64,000 nucleotides of DNA from Heloderma charlesbogerti (lineage: Eukaryota; Chordata; Lepidosauria; Squamata; Helodermatidae). The position numbers and the translations under genes are program-made. Below are positions 52,549 to 61,831 of this stretch, one piece after another; within the stretch, counting starts at the first letter, position 1; each line of letters opens with the position of its first letter. The DNA lies in assembly GCA_026122225.1 (NCBI GenBank), contig JANEZZ010000464.1, positions 151,501-215,500 on the forward strand, in the 5' to 3' direction. The notes below the pieces were generated by a model. It was not told the origin of the DNA, made no database searches, and saw only the letters and a program-made list of their open reading frames with translations.

Positions 52549-53300
52549 CTTGTATGATTTTGATTTGAATGTTCTCCTCCATCATCCATCTGCAGAATGG
52601 GGTCTAGTCCATGGAAGCTTATGCCAGTTTTATGCAAACAGCCTCCCTCTCTGTGCATTGTGGGAATGGACCAGCACCGCTGGTTCTCCACAGTTCTAAT
52701 TCTACAACTGATGATGAGGCATGTACGTCCACCTTGATGGACCTGTAGAAAGGTGGTTAAAGCGAGCCACTCACATTGCAGTTGAGCGGGGTTTGAAACC
52801 GCACCTCCTGCTGGATGAGCCCCACTACAGGATAACACTCTGCCGTGGTGCTAGGGTCTGCTGATGGAGCTGAGTCCATAACTCTGCCTTAGCCAGTGTA
52901 CTCGGGGCACGGGGCGCAATTCTGTGGGAGCACGAGGCACGGGATGTAGCTTCGCGCACAGAATTCAGCTTCTTGTAAACTTCCAGCTTTCCCTTTTAAT
53001 TTTTTTAAAAGACAAGTTCCTAGGTCTTACGGTGGCGGGGATAGTTTCGTAAGCAGGTGGGCAAGGACGGCTGATACCTCGGGAAACCAGCATAAACCCT
53101 GCGAAATAGGAATGTCAGCATTTGGATAGTTTGGGCCCAGAATTTTAGCTCTTCTGTGCTGACTGTGTTCGTTCGTTCTCTCTCGCTTGTGCGCGCAGAC
53201 ACATACCCTTCCCTGACTCGGAGATAGTTTAAAAGCTTGTTTGTTTCGCTTGCTTCCCCATAACGTAGTTGTGGTGTTCTTTTTGTGTGTGTCATCGCAG
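52549..53300. other. Intron 3 end, nothing recognised
   Basis: No repeat or gene identified before the exon 4 acceptor. Confidence 0.5.
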
Positions 53301-53419
53301 ATTTAAATTCTAGAGAACAGGAGACGTGTCAGCCTGTGCATGTGATAAACGTGGACATTCAGGATAATCACGAGGAAGCAACATTGGGAGCTTTCCTTAT
53401 CTGCGAACTGTGTCAGTGT
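53301..53419 (+). CDS. SSU72: SSU72 exon 4 (residues 122-161), general acid Asp143
   Basis: This 119-base exon completes Asp122 and encodes LNSREQETCQPVHVINVDIQ, DNHEEATLGAFLICELCQC. The aspartate of the IQDNHEEA motif falls on codon 53363-53365 and numbers as residue 143, the general acid reported for SSU72 phosphatases. The nucleophile Cys12 belongs to exon 1, which is outside the window. Acceptor CATCGCAG, donor GTAAGT, both ordinary U2 signals. Ends in phase 0. Confidence 0.97.
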
Positions 53420-53454
53420 GTAAGTATGACGTTCTCCCCCCTGCCCCCGGGGCA

Positions 53455-53588
53455 CCAGAATCAGGGAGTCCAACCCCCTGCTACGTGCAGGAAGCCTGAT
53501 TCCCAGGCGGTCCCCCATCCAAGCACTAACCAGGGCTGACCCTGCTTAGCTCCCGAGATCAGACAAGGTCGAGCACACCCTGCCCTTT
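53455..53588 (-). repeat. 5S-derived SINE
   Basis: On the minus strand the head is GATCTCGGGAGCTAAGCAGG and GTCAGCCCTGGTTAGTGCTT, then GGGAATCAGGCTTCCTGCAC and a shortened CR1-type tail GCAGGGGGTTGGACTCCC. The very end of the tail is missing. It starts only about 36 bp after the exon 4 donor. Confidence 0.88.
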
Positions 53589-53654
53589 GGTGGTTGTATA
53601 AACTTGGTTGAATGTGGAGATTAGAACATGAGACACCCCCTCCTGGATCAGATC

Positions 53655-53767
53655 ACAGATCACATACTCCAGATGTGTTGGACTGATAATCCCATCATCC
53701 CTTGTTGGGGATGATAGGAGTTTTCGTCTAAGACCTCTGGAGGGCACCGAATTGGGGAAGTCAGGCT
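53655..53767. mobile_element. Foldback MITE copy
   Basis: TCCAGATGTGTTGGACTGAT and AATCCCATCATCCC pair with GGGATGATAGGAGTTTTCGT and CCTCTGGAGGGCACCGAATT. The left outer arm is truncated. Confidence 0.75.
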
Positions 53768-53819
53768 TAGGGGTGAAGGTAAAAATCTGATATTGAACAC
53801 AGTCAGGTTGTCACCTCTG

Positions 53820-53930
53820 CACTGCACTCTGTCTGTGTGTCTGTCTCTGTCTCGCTTTCTCTCTCACGCTCTCTCTCTCTCTCTCTTACACACACACACA
53901 CGCGTGCGCGCACGCACACACCCAGCTGAG
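53820..53930. repeat. Compound TCTG / TC / CA / CG microsatellite
   Basis: Runs of TCTGTCTG, then CTCTCTCT, then CACACACA with CGCGTGCGCGCACGC alternating purine-pyrimidine sequence. Confidence 0.9.
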
Positions 53931-54489
53931 TTTTAAGTGTGTCAGCAAGCCTGGGGCAGGCTTGGGAATCAAGCTGCCCTCTCCGAAGGGTCCCACTCCT
54001 GCCAAAACTAGGCCATTCTGTCTACGTCTGAACGAACTAGCCAGGAAAAGCAGAAGGCATGAGCCCGTTGTTGGGGTTGCATTCGCTCTGTGGGCACCTC
54101 GTTGGGGCCAGTTATAAGTTTCCATGCAGAATGCAGCTTCCTGGGAGAGTTTCTGCTTTTGTTGTTGCTTTTTTAAAAAACAAACAAACACATCCTTCTA
54201 GTCCACATGGGTGACTGTTTAAAATACACAGAGAATCAGAATGGTTTAGGTGCCAGTGGGTGGACAATCCATGCGTCCAGCTCAGTCATAGGGCTTCTAC
54301 GCTGTCTGTAATTTAGAATAGTGGAATAATACCTACCCAATGTGAAAATACATATAGACCTAGGTGATAATAGTTCATCCCTGTGGCCATCTGAAGAACC
54401 TCAGAGGGCCAGATTTTCCCCCGGGCCCATCCAGTTCGCAGAGTTCCACTTTGCCCAATTCTGGATCCAGCCATATAGATGTAGATATG

Positions 54490-54527
54490 TGTATGTGTAT
54501 ACACACACATACACATGCATTCATACA

Positions 54528-54572
<45 letters not shown>

Positions 54573-54642
54573 TCACACACACACACACACACATATATGT
54601 ACACACACACACATACATGCATACACACACACACACACTTTA
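54490..54642. repeat. CA / TA microsatellite near exon 5
   Basis: ACACACAT-type repeats surround a (TA)n core at about 54532-54561, then (CA)n to 54640. The block ends about 107 bp before exon 5, leaving little room for the branch site and pyrimidine tract, which appear as CTTTCCTCTTGTGTTTTTG. Confidence 0.93.
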
Positions 54643-54749
54643 AAAAAAGCTGCTGTCCAGTTTATTTGTGTGTAGTCAAATAAAACTCCACAGACCTGGT
54701 TTTCAGTAAATAAATACAGTTGCCTTTCCTCTTGTGTTTTTGTTCGCAG

Positions 54750-54851
54750 ATACAGCATACAGAAGATATGGAAAACGAAATAGACGAGCTGTTACAAGAA
54801 TTTGAAGAGAAAAGTGGAAGGACTTTTCTGCACACGGTCTGCTTTTATTAA
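54750..54851 (+). CDS. SSU72: SSU72 exon 5, C-terminus and stop
   Basis: Encodes IQHTEDMENEIDELLQEFEE and KSGRTFLHTVCFY, then TAA at 54849-54851. The CFY ending and total of 194 residues agree with the vertebrate protein. The acidic EDMENEIDELLQEFEEKSG helix is the conserved C-terminal helix. No frameshift or premature stop occurs in any of the four exons, so the gene looks intact. Confidence 0.97.
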   Translation: MQHTEDMENEIDELLQEFEEKSGRTFLHTVCFY

Positions 54852-55485
54852 AAGCACACCCGTCTCCTCCTTTAGGCCTTACTGCAGACGAAAGAAGCAT
54901 GTGTTAGTTCTGATTCTACTGGACTTTTCTCCCCTCCTCGCAGAGAGTGGACTTGCAACCAATTTCATTGTTGCTGTTTAATGTTTCTTTCCCCGCTATG
55001 TGTTTTTTGGGTTGTTTGTTTTTTAAATGTTGGTTTGGGTTTGGGAGGGGGAATGTTTCTGTACAGAAACACAAAAACGAACTTTGCGTATAAAACTGAA
55101 AGACATTCTATACCTAAAGGCTGCTTTATTTAAGAGATTACAAATCAAGATTTTTTTTTAGCCCCTTCCCTTTTTCCTCCCCTCCCCCTTGCTTCCGATA
55201 ACCTACTTGAATTATTCTAAGTAAGGTTTTAATTATAAAGAGAATATTTCTGAGACAATATCGTTTATATTTTCCAGCATAAAGAACTTATCTTATTTCA
55301 GTTGTTTGGGGTTTTTGTTTTGTTTTTGCTGGGGGGTCAGGGCGGGGGGAGATACTTTTCTTTTAATGGAATAGACTTGGACGGCTGGGATATAGAAAGG
55401 TATGAATGGGATGATGAATATCTGTATAATATTAGGAATGAAATTGGAAGTCTCCAATAAATATAAATGGCTCAATTTCTGTCCT
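54852..55485 (+). other. SSU72: SSU72 3' UTR
   Basis: U-rich and free of transposons, unlike the surroundings. It contains a perfect 18-base palindrome TGTTTCTGTACAGAAACA at 55054-55071. The end is placed shortly after the AATAAA at 55456, where a U/GU-rich stretch (TTTCTGTCCTGTTTCTTG) fits a downstream element. The exact cleavage site is an inference. Confidence 0.75.
55456..55461 (+). terminator. SSU72: Poly(A) signal AATAAA of SSU72
   Basis: Canonical hexamer about 605 bases after the stop codon, followed at about 20 bases by a U-rich stretch. Other hexamer-like variants upstream (ATAAAA near 55090, CATAAAG near 55279) are weaker. Confidence 0.7.
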
Positions 55486-55754
55486 GTTTCTTGTTAACAC
55501 AAATGAATATAGATGTACAATTATGCAGTACCTGATGTGTGGTACTTGCAGGAACTGGGTGTCAACATCCATCTCACTGGGCTGCTTTGATAAACATAAA
55601 TTATATGTGTGTATAATCATCCCACTAATAGCAAACTGAGTAGCTGTCGTGCCAACCAGTAGGGGCAGTGAAATGGGGCAACACAGATACACGGCAACAG
55701 CTCTTGCTTATTCATCAGCCTTCTTTGGAGCACATGCATAAAGCTTTCCCGTAG

Positions 55755-56110
55755 GAATGGAATGTGGTGGTGTGTAGTGGTTAGAGCAGGGGTAGGTGAT
55801 CTGCTCTGCAGTTGGGACTACAACCCCCATCAGCCCCATCCAACATGACTAATGGTCAGTGATGATGGGAGTTGTAGTCCAAAACATTGGGCTGACTATC
55901 ACTGAGTTAGGGGGGGTGGACCTCAGAGACCTGGGTTTAAAGCCCCATTCAGCCATGAAACTCATTGGGACTTGTTATTTGAGCCAGTCATTCATCTTTC
56001 AGCCTAGCCTACTTCACAGGGTGGTTGTGAGGATGTCATGGAGTGGGAAGAACCGTATCTGTTGCCCTGAACTCTTTGGATGAAGGTTGGGATATCAGCA
56101 TAATTAAATA
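55755..56110 (+). repeat. tRNA-SINE interrupted by a foldback MITE
   Basis: The SINE head GGTGGTGTGTAGTGGTTAGA (55765-55788) is followed by a foldback element at about 55789-55912: TTGGGACTACAACCCCCATC against GATGATGGGAGTTGTAGTCC. The SINE then resumes with GGACCTCAGAGACCTGGGTT, TAAAGCCCCATTCAGCCATG, CTTCACAGGGTGGTTGTGAG and a GGGATATCAGCATAATTAAA end. Confidence 0.85.
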
Positions 56111-56342
56111 AGGGTTCAATCCTATGTGGGTTTAGACAGAAAAATGTCATAGAAATCCCAGCATTCCTGGGAGTGCTGCGACTTTTAGGATTTTTTTCTG
56201 GTGGCTGGGGAATGTTGGGACGTTTAGGACTTTTTTTGGTGCCACTGGGGAACGCTGGGACATTTAGGACTTTTCTTCTGCTGGCTGGGGAATGCCAGGA
56301 GTTGTAGGACATTTTCTGTCTAAACATACATAGGATTGTGCC
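56111..56342. mobile_element. Palindromic MITE, longer relative of 2754-2886
   Basis: Ends AGGGTTCAATCCTATGTGGG and TTTAGACAGAAAAATGTC are inverted as GACATTTTCTGTCTAAACA and TACATAGGATTGTGCC. The centre contains about three imperfect copies of a ~48-bp unit (CTGGGGAATGCCAGGAGTTG-type followed by TAGGACTTTTTTCTG-type), so the short element seen at 2754 has been internally expanded. AT-rich flanks prevent a clear target duplication call. Confidence 0.8.
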
Positions 56343-57374
56343 TAAATATTAGAAAAATCTAAAAGCTCTGACAGTGAAAGAAACATCCCCTTCAACAAGG
56401 TGGGATGGGGAAGGTGCTCTCCTAGACAGTGTAGCTTGGAAGGGAGAGGAAGCCCCCCGCCCCCGTGCTGCTGTGCTCAAGTTGGGGGCTTCCCTGAAAC
56501 CTCTAAACGCCCCCACCCACCCACCCCAGCATTCAGGCTAGCAATAGTATGCATGTACATGCTGCTGTACTGTGTTGGACAGGTTGTGGGAACTCCTACT
56601 CCTTCCCACCCATGATTACTTCAGCAGGGAGGAGGGAGGTCTCAGCCCTCCCTTTGTGCTCACGTGCTGTCCACTTGTCTGTTTTCAAAACCCGATTAGA
56701 GTAGAGCAGCTTTCTCCCCACCCTGCCGCCTTCATTTCGCGTTTCCTTATTAAGATCAGCAGTGGTGGCAGACAAGCTTCTCCCCTTACAATTTATAGCT
56801 GAAAGACATGTGGAACTGCAAGTCCCAGCATGCTCTAGGCCATGCGCTCAGATCGTTGGGGCCAGCAGTGAGGGCCAGCTGACCCTGACATCCACAAGAA
56901 AGATCCAGAATCCTTTGCAGCATCCCAAAATTCTTTGCAAGGCCTCAAAGTCTGCAACTTCCATGGTAGACTTCCCTTGGCGGGCATGTTGATGTGGGAA
57001 GCCCTCTTGACCTTTTTAAACTGAAAGTTTGAAAACCACCAGACTCTGTTAAGGTTAAACAGAATTCCTTTTAAAGCACAGAATTGCCCCCAAACTAGTT
57101 GGATAAAATGTGGTAGTAGATGCAGGTGGTACTGCGTGAATCACCTGATGCTGTTGGCTGTGAGAGTTCAATGAGCCTCAGCTAGGCCTCTCTCACTGTT
57201 GGTTTCATTATATTTGGCTGCGGTGCTATGGAATGTCTATGAACATTGCAGCTTCTGGGAACTTGGGTCGGCACCCTGGATCCCTCAGCTTAAATTGAGA
57301 TGTGTTCTGCATGGGATTGGTTCAGACTACTGTGAACGGTGCTCTACCCCTTTCCTGGTTGCCCGATGGGCAAG
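56343..57374. other. Intergenic, nothing recognised
   Basis: No exon, repeat family or RNA gene identified. C-rich patch at 56455-56530. Confidence 0.45.
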
Positions 57375-57665
57375 AAGGAAGAGAGAGAAGGGAGTGGCAG
57401 AGAGAGAGAGAAAGAAGGGTGGCTGAGAGAGAGAAAAGATGGTGGAAGAGAGAGAGAGAAGAGGGTGGCAGAGAGAGAGAAAAGGGGGTGGAGGAGAGAA
57501 AGAGAAGATGGCAGAGAGAGAGAAGGGAGTGGCAGAGAGAGAAAGAGAAGATGGCAGAGAAAGAGAAGATGGCAGAGAGAGAAAAGACAGTGGCAGAGAG
57601 AAAAGGGGGTGAAAGAGAGAGAGAAAGGGGGATGGCAGAGAGAGAGAGAGAGAGAGAGAAGGAGT
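57375..57665. repeat. ~290-bp polypurine GA-rich tract
   Basis: Almost pure A/G on the + strand with very few interruptions. It is built from GAGAGAGAGAAA, AGGGTGGCAGAGAGAG and GAAGATGGCAGAGA units of irregular length. Open frames on both strands (RERE-type or SLSL-type) are composition artefacts. Such tracts can adopt triplex (H-DNA) structures. Confidence 0.95.
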
Positions 57666-57919
57666 AACCCACCAACTTAAGGTTGTGGTGCTGCTCACCG
57701 CTGGCTTCAGCCTTGCCCACCACTGACCTGTGGTCCCTGATGGATTACCTGCAAGGGAATGTAGCCCTCAACAAACAAAAGGTTACCCATCCCTGACTTA
57801 GGTGGAGCAGTTGGTAGGAATGGGAGAAGAGGCAGCAATATTGCAGCCATAGTCAACTGTTAGTCTTTTGGTATGAATGGTCCATAGCTCGGAGAGAGAG
57901 GAGGGTGGCAGTGGTCGAT
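57666..57919. other. Intergenic, weak repeat remnant
   Basis: CCTTGCCCACCACTGACCTG ... GGTTACCCATCCCTGAC hints at a hAT-type end, but no matching left end is clear. Confidence 0.3.
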
Positions 57920-58145
57920 GAGCGTGTGTGAAAGGCGATCGGACAAATCCATGGGCGATGAGGCTGTCACTGGCTATTAGTCATGATGGCTGCATATTGC
58001 CTCCAGTATGGGTGGCAATAGGCCTCTGAACGCGAGTGGCTGGGGAACCACAAGTCTGGAGGCATTTTGTTGGCCGCTACAGGAAACGATGCTGGACGAG
58101 ACAGGTGTTTGATCTGACCCAGCAGGATGGTTTTGCTGTTCTTTG
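57920..58145 (+). repeat. CR1-like LINE 3' end
   Basis: GGCGATCGGACAAATCCATG and GGCGATGAGGCTGTCACTGG, TATTAGTCATGATGGCTGCA, TTGCCTCCAGTATGGGTGGC, then GATGCTGGACGAGACAGG and TTTGATCTGACCCAGCAGGA. Matches the 3' UTR of the 37035-37625 copy. Confidence 0.8.
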
Positions 58146-58785
58146 GATGGCACCCTCAGGGAGCTTTGCAGAGCACAAGAGAGGGCAAATCCCTGCCCCA
58201 AGGAGCCTGCAGTCTGAAACGCACACAGCCTGGTTCCTAAGTTCTCTTCCGAGACTGAACATGACAGCAACGGCCTTGCCTTGTCCCCAGCATGCGGTAC
58301 CCGTGCCGGCTCCAGGTTTGGGGGGCCCCTGGGAAAAGGCCCTCCCATGCCCCACCATGGGCCCCCTCTGGCAGTAAGCCTACCCTCTCACCACCATCAT
58401 TTCCAGACGTGATTGTTCCTCCTCTTTTTCATCATAGCTACCACTTGCTTGCTGGACAGGCCGAGGAACTGAGCAAGGAGGCTGTGGCATCTTCTGCTCT
58501 TCTTCTCACCACCTCCGTTGTCTGGGCCAGAGCAAGAGACAGGGGAGCAAGCAGGTTGCAATGATGAAGAGGAACAATTCCAGGGGGCTCTTGTCGGCGG
58601 GCCCCTGCTGGGGTGTGGGCCCTGGGCAGGTGCCCAACCATGCTGACCCTTGATGCCAGCTCTCTGTGGTGGTCACAGCTATACTGAACAAGGAACCGCC
58701 ATTAACACTCATATCAAATAGGTTGGTTTGCTCAGCGTATCCTTCGTTCCTGTGTCTGATCCATATTTATTTTTTAAATTCACCT
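58146..58785. other. Intergenic, nothing recognised
   Basis: A short old repeat patch (CCTGCCCCAAGGAGCCTGCA, near 58192) resembles those at 35405 and 45820. Otherwise none. Confidence 0.4.
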
Positions 58786-58789
58786 AAGC

Positions 58790-58925
58790 CACGGGTGGGC
58801 AAGCTGGTGCTCTCCAAATGTTTTGCGCTACAGCTCCCATCATTGGTGACCATTGGCTATGCTGGCTGGGGTTTATGGGAGCTGTAGTCCAAGAATCTGG
58901 AAGGCACTCTGTTGCCTGTGCCTGA
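58790..58925. mobile_element. Foldback MITE copy
   Basis: GGGCAAGCTGGTGCTCTCCA and GCGCTACAGCTCCCATCATT pair with TTTATGGGAGCTGTAGTCCA and AGAATCTGGAAGGCACTCTG. The centre is GACCATTGGCTATGCTGGCT. Confidence 0.9.
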
Positions 58926-59029
58926 TCTAAGCTAATGGCCTGGGCCATCTCATAGCTGTTTATTACTGCCAATCTAGCCTGAGTGCACCCCAGCCCACTT
59001 GCCATCCCAAACACAGAAACGCCGCTTCC

Positions 59030-59160
59030 AATTTTTATGTGAAGGTGGGAAACGTGTGGCTTTCCAGAGGTGGTTGGAATACAACTCCCATCAGCCCCAG
59101 TCAGGGCAGCTGGGAATTGTAGCCCAACAGTATCTGGAGGGTTTCCCATCCCTGGTTCTA
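59030..59160. mobile_element. Foldback MITE copy
   Basis: GGCTTTCCAGAGGTGGTTGG and AATACAACTCCCATCAGCCC pair with GGGAATTGTAGCCCAACAGT and ATCTGGAGGGTTTCCCATCC. The centre is shortened. Confidence 0.85.
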
Positions 59161-59234
59161 AGTATGCCACGTGCCAAGGAAGTAACACATTCTCACCACA
59201 ATTTTAATATTTCTGTCACTTTAGCAGAACAGGA

Positions 59235-59305
59235 GGATGATAGAATCATAGAACAGTAGGGTTGGAAGGAGCCTATAACACCATCGTGTCTAACCCCTGT
59301 AAGTT
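59235..59305 (-). repeat. CR1 or 5S-SINE tail
   Basis: GATAGAATCATAGAACAGTA, GGGTTGGAAGGAGCCTATAA and CACCATCGTGTCTAACCCC are the reversed CR1 3' end without the rest of the element. Confidence 0.7.
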
Positions 59306-59611
59306 CCTATACGATGCTGCTTTTTTTTTTGGCTACCGTGGTGGTAGCAAATTCAGCAGTCCTGCTGGTGGCCTGAAAAAATGGCTAAGGGACCATATGT
59401 TATCCACACTTGCTGTACAATGAGTGTGCATTTAAAAAGAAATGGTGGTAGCTTTTGAAGTGTGTGTGCATGTCATGGGATATCACTCATCCGTAGATCA
59501 GGTTTTTAATTTCTTTTAACTGCTTTTTGTCCAGAAGAAAAAGTGTACTGTACATGCTCAGAGGCACTCCTGAGCTTTTTCCATACTTTTTTTAATGCTA
59601 CCTAGATACCT

Positions 59612-59995
59612 GGTTCACACATAACCACAACCTGGAGTATGGGTTGAGTGTGGGCTGAGTATGGACTGTTGTTGAATCGTGGCTTGTCCTTATGTGCAAA
59701 CCCTGAACCGAGGTTTAGGGCTTAATCCTATGGGTTGAGCCCTAGATGATCATAAGCCCCCAAACTTGGAGGTTTACGATCATCTTGTGCAGGGCTATCC
59801 TTTGGTCCCTCAGACGCTGCCTAGGGGCGATAGGATCGCTCCTGGAACTATGGGTTGTTAACCACAAACAACCCAGGAAGAGAATCCATGGTCTGTTCGT
59901 AGTTAACAACCCATAGTTAAACCATAGCGCAGGGTTCAACGACAACCCAGACTCAACTCATACTCTGGGTTGTTGTTACATGCAAACCTGGTCAA
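59612..59995. mobile_element. Palindromic MITE with another MITE nested inside
   Basis: Outer arms: GGTTCACACATAACCACAAC, TGGAGTATGGGTTGAGT ... against ACTCAACTCATACTCTGGGT and TGTTGTTACATGCAAACC. The nested piece at about 59714-59850 (AGGGCTTAATCCTATGGGTT to GGGGCGATAGGATCGCTCC) has inverted ends related to the 43321/43775 MITEs and its own internal hairpin (GATGATCATAAGCCCCC / GAGGTTTACGATCATC). Confidence 0.65.
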
Positions 59996-60014
59996 AGCGT
60001 CACATTTTGTGATT

Positions 60015-60780
60015 TTTTCTTTATTGCATATTATATCCCACCATTCCTCTAAGGAGCTCCAGATGCTGTATATGGATACAAACACATCCATCCACTATTT
60101 TGCCTTTAGAAGAACCCTGTGAAGTATGTTAGGATGAGAGATGGTGACAGGCCAAAGTCACCCAGCGTGCTTCATGGCTAAGGGGGGATTTGAACCTGGG
60201 TCTACCCTGTCCATTGCTCTGAACACTACTGTCAGGGTGGACACTGAGCCCATAGAATCCCAGAGTAGTTCTGATTCTGAGGAAGAGCAGTCGCTCCTGG
60301 GAGAGGAGTGCGCTCCTCTTTCCCAGGGCCAACAGCTGACGGAGATTCCTCCCACCAGCATTCCTAGCTTAGATAGCAGTCCTGGGAGTGACAGAGCGCG
60401 GGAAGCAGACTTGATGGACGCGCGACGCCAACGCAGAGAGTGGCGCCAAATGGAGGGCGCGGAAAGGAGGCGTAGTGCGCGGTTGGCGCGCAAACAACGG
60501 CTGCGCCCAGAGGATCCAAGGGAAAAGGGGAGGGACTCTCCCTAGCCCTTAAGTTCAGGGGTCTGCCAGTGATTCCCTTTCAAACGGGGACCAACTGTTC
60601 CAACTTAGGGCATAGGTACTCTGCTGCTCATATCTAGTTGCTAACAGTAGAGTTGTTAAGTTGTAAAAGAAGAATAAAGCTTTGAAAAGAATCCCTTTGT
60701 CTGTGTCTGGACTTGGCTACTGGATTAGACTGAGAGAGGCCTCCAAGGAGCCCTTGACAACTACATGGCAGTGGCTCTCC
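60015..60780 (-). repeat. tRNA-SINE split by a solo LTR
   Basis: Minus-strand SINE part 60015-60229: GCATATTATATCCCACCATT (3' end), CCAAAGTCACCCAGCGTGCT and GGGGATTTGAACCTGGGTCT (B box reversed), up to CTGAACACTAC. After the LTR (60230-60759), ACTACATGGCAGTGGCTCTC is the remaining SINE 5' end (compare ACTACACCACACTGGCTCTC expected). An imperfect ~40-bp tandem duplication (60765-60844) follows. Confidence 0.8.
60230..60759 (+). mobile_element. Solo LTR (Ty3/gypsy-like) with 5-bp target duplication
   Basis: Starts TGTCAGGGTGGACACTGAGC and ends AGCCCTTGACA, giving TG...CA termini with TGTCAGGG / CCCTTGACA inverted ends. The flanks are identical ACTAC pentamers (60225-60229 and 60760-60764). AATAAA at 60673-60678 marks the polyadenylation signal. 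An open frame continues from the LTR's first base to 60545: VRVDTEPIESQSSSDSEEEQ, LGEECAPLSQGQQLTEIPPT, DRAREADLMDARRQRREWRQ and MEGAERRRSARLARKQR. It aligns with the frame in the LTR at 48906-49458. No internal region remains, so this formed by LTR-LTR recombination. Confidence 0.9.
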
Positions 60781-60956
60781 AAAGATCGCATACTCAAAAG
60801 AATATGGCAGTGGCTCTCAAAAGATGGCACGCTCAAAACAGAATGCTGCTTTTTGTTAAGGGTAAGTGAAGCCCATGTTCCTGTTTGCCTTGGTCATTAA
60901 TATAGTATTTCCTTGAAAGTCTCGACGTTTCCCTTCTGTGGCCTTAAGGTGTAGTG
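60781..60956. other. Intergenic spacer with short duplication
   Basis: ATGGCAGTGGCTCTCCAAAG at 60765 is repeated with changes about 40 bases later (ATGGCAGTGGCTCTCAAAAG). Otherwise nothing. Confidence 0.6.
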
Positions 60957-61222
60957 AGAGCCAGTGTGGTGTAGTGGTTAGAGTGTTAGACTGGGAGCTG
61001 GGAGATCCGGGTTCTAGTCCCCGCTTGGCCACGGAAGCTCACTGGGTGACTTTGGGCCAGTCACAGACTCTCAGCCCAGCCTACCTCACAGGGTTGTTGT
61101 CGTGAGGATAAAATGGAGGAGGAGAAGATTATATATGCTGCCTTGGCTTCCTTAAGGTGGAAAAAAGGCAGGATATAAATAAATGCAATAAGTAAATAAA
61201 TAAATAAATAAATAAATAAGGG
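60957..61222 (+). repeat. tRNA-derived SINE, full length
   Basis: GAGAGCCAGTGTGGTGTAGT, GGTTAGAGTGTTAGACTGGG (A box), GATCCGGGTTCTAGTCCCCG (B box), GCTCACTGGGTGACTTTGGG, CTCACAGGGTTGTTGTCGTG and a GGATATAAATAAATGCAATA end with an (AAAT)n tail. Reference copy for the SINE family in this window. Confidence 0.95.
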
Positions 61223-61227
61223 CCATA

Positions 61228-61338
61228 GTGATTCAGCCTGGTGTCTTCCAGATGTTTTTGACTCCAACTCCCACTGGCCATGCTGGTGGGAACTGAAGTC
61301 CAAAACATCTGGAGGGCACCAGGTTGAGGAAAGTTGGA
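61228..61338. mobile_element. Foldback MITE copy
   Basis: GCCTGGTGTCTTCCAGATGT, TGACTCCAACTCCCACTGGC pair with GGTGGGAACTGAAGTCCAAA and ACATCTGGAGGGCACCAGGT. Short centre CCATGCT. Confidence 0.88.
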
Positions 61339-61508
61339 ATAGGGCAGAAAAAGAGAATGGTGCCCAATGTTTTGCAGTCCCTGACACATTTGAAGAATAC
61401 CTCTTCATCCAGGGGAACTCTTGATTTCATACAAACGTTCCAAACGACTGCTTAGAACATCTTGCTTCTAACTCATTCAGAGTGAGTGAGAAGCAAGGGG
61501 TTCTAAGC

Positions 61509-61823
61509 CAAGGGTGTTAGACCTCTTGCAGGCCCAGGGCCAAATTCCGTTTCAGAGATGCTCTCGGGGGCTGCATTTCATTGGTGGGCAGGGCCAAAAA
61601 ACTAAAACTAGCTGCATATTTTAGTTTAAAGCTCTTCCTGCCAGCAGCTAACCCTTAGCAGAGGCATTTCAACCTTTCACGGTGGGGAAAAAGCTGCACA
61701 AAAGTTGGTGGATGGGGGAAAGTGCAAGGGAAGACGGTGTGGCCAAGTGAAAAAACCTGAAGGGACGGATTTGCTTCCCGGGCAAGTCAGATGTGGCCCC
61801 CGGGCTGCAGTTCTGCATCCCTG
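61509..61823. mobile_element. hAT MITE with perfect 8-bp target duplication
   Basis: Ends CAAGGGTGTTAGACCTC and GCAGTTCTGCATCCCTG. Identical TTCTAAGC octamers flank it at 61501-61508 and 61824-61831. The interior is the reverse orientation of the 40037 copy: TGCATATTTTAGTTTAAAGC, GAGGCATTTCAACCTTTCAC and AAAAAGCTGCACAAAAGTTG. No coding capacity. Confidence 0.93.
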
Positions 61824-61831
61824 TTCTAAGC

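Larger units (their letters stand above)
47378..53300 (+). other. SSU72: SSU72 intron 3 (U2-type, phase 1)
   Basis: Starts GTGAGTT and ends TGTCATCGCAG. 5.9 kb long. Packed with SINEs, a putative LTR and LINE pieces listed separately. Confidence 0.9.
53420..54749 (+). other. SSU72: SSU72 intron 4 (U2-type, phase 0)
   Basis: GTAAGTATG donor and TGTTCGCAG acceptor. 1.33 kb, mostly SINE, foldback and microsatellite sequence. Confidence 0.92.

Noticed and set aside
57302..57723. Arg-Glu rich and Ser-Leu rich frames of 113-133 codons
   Set aside because: Pure composition artefact of the polypurine tract, open on both strands.
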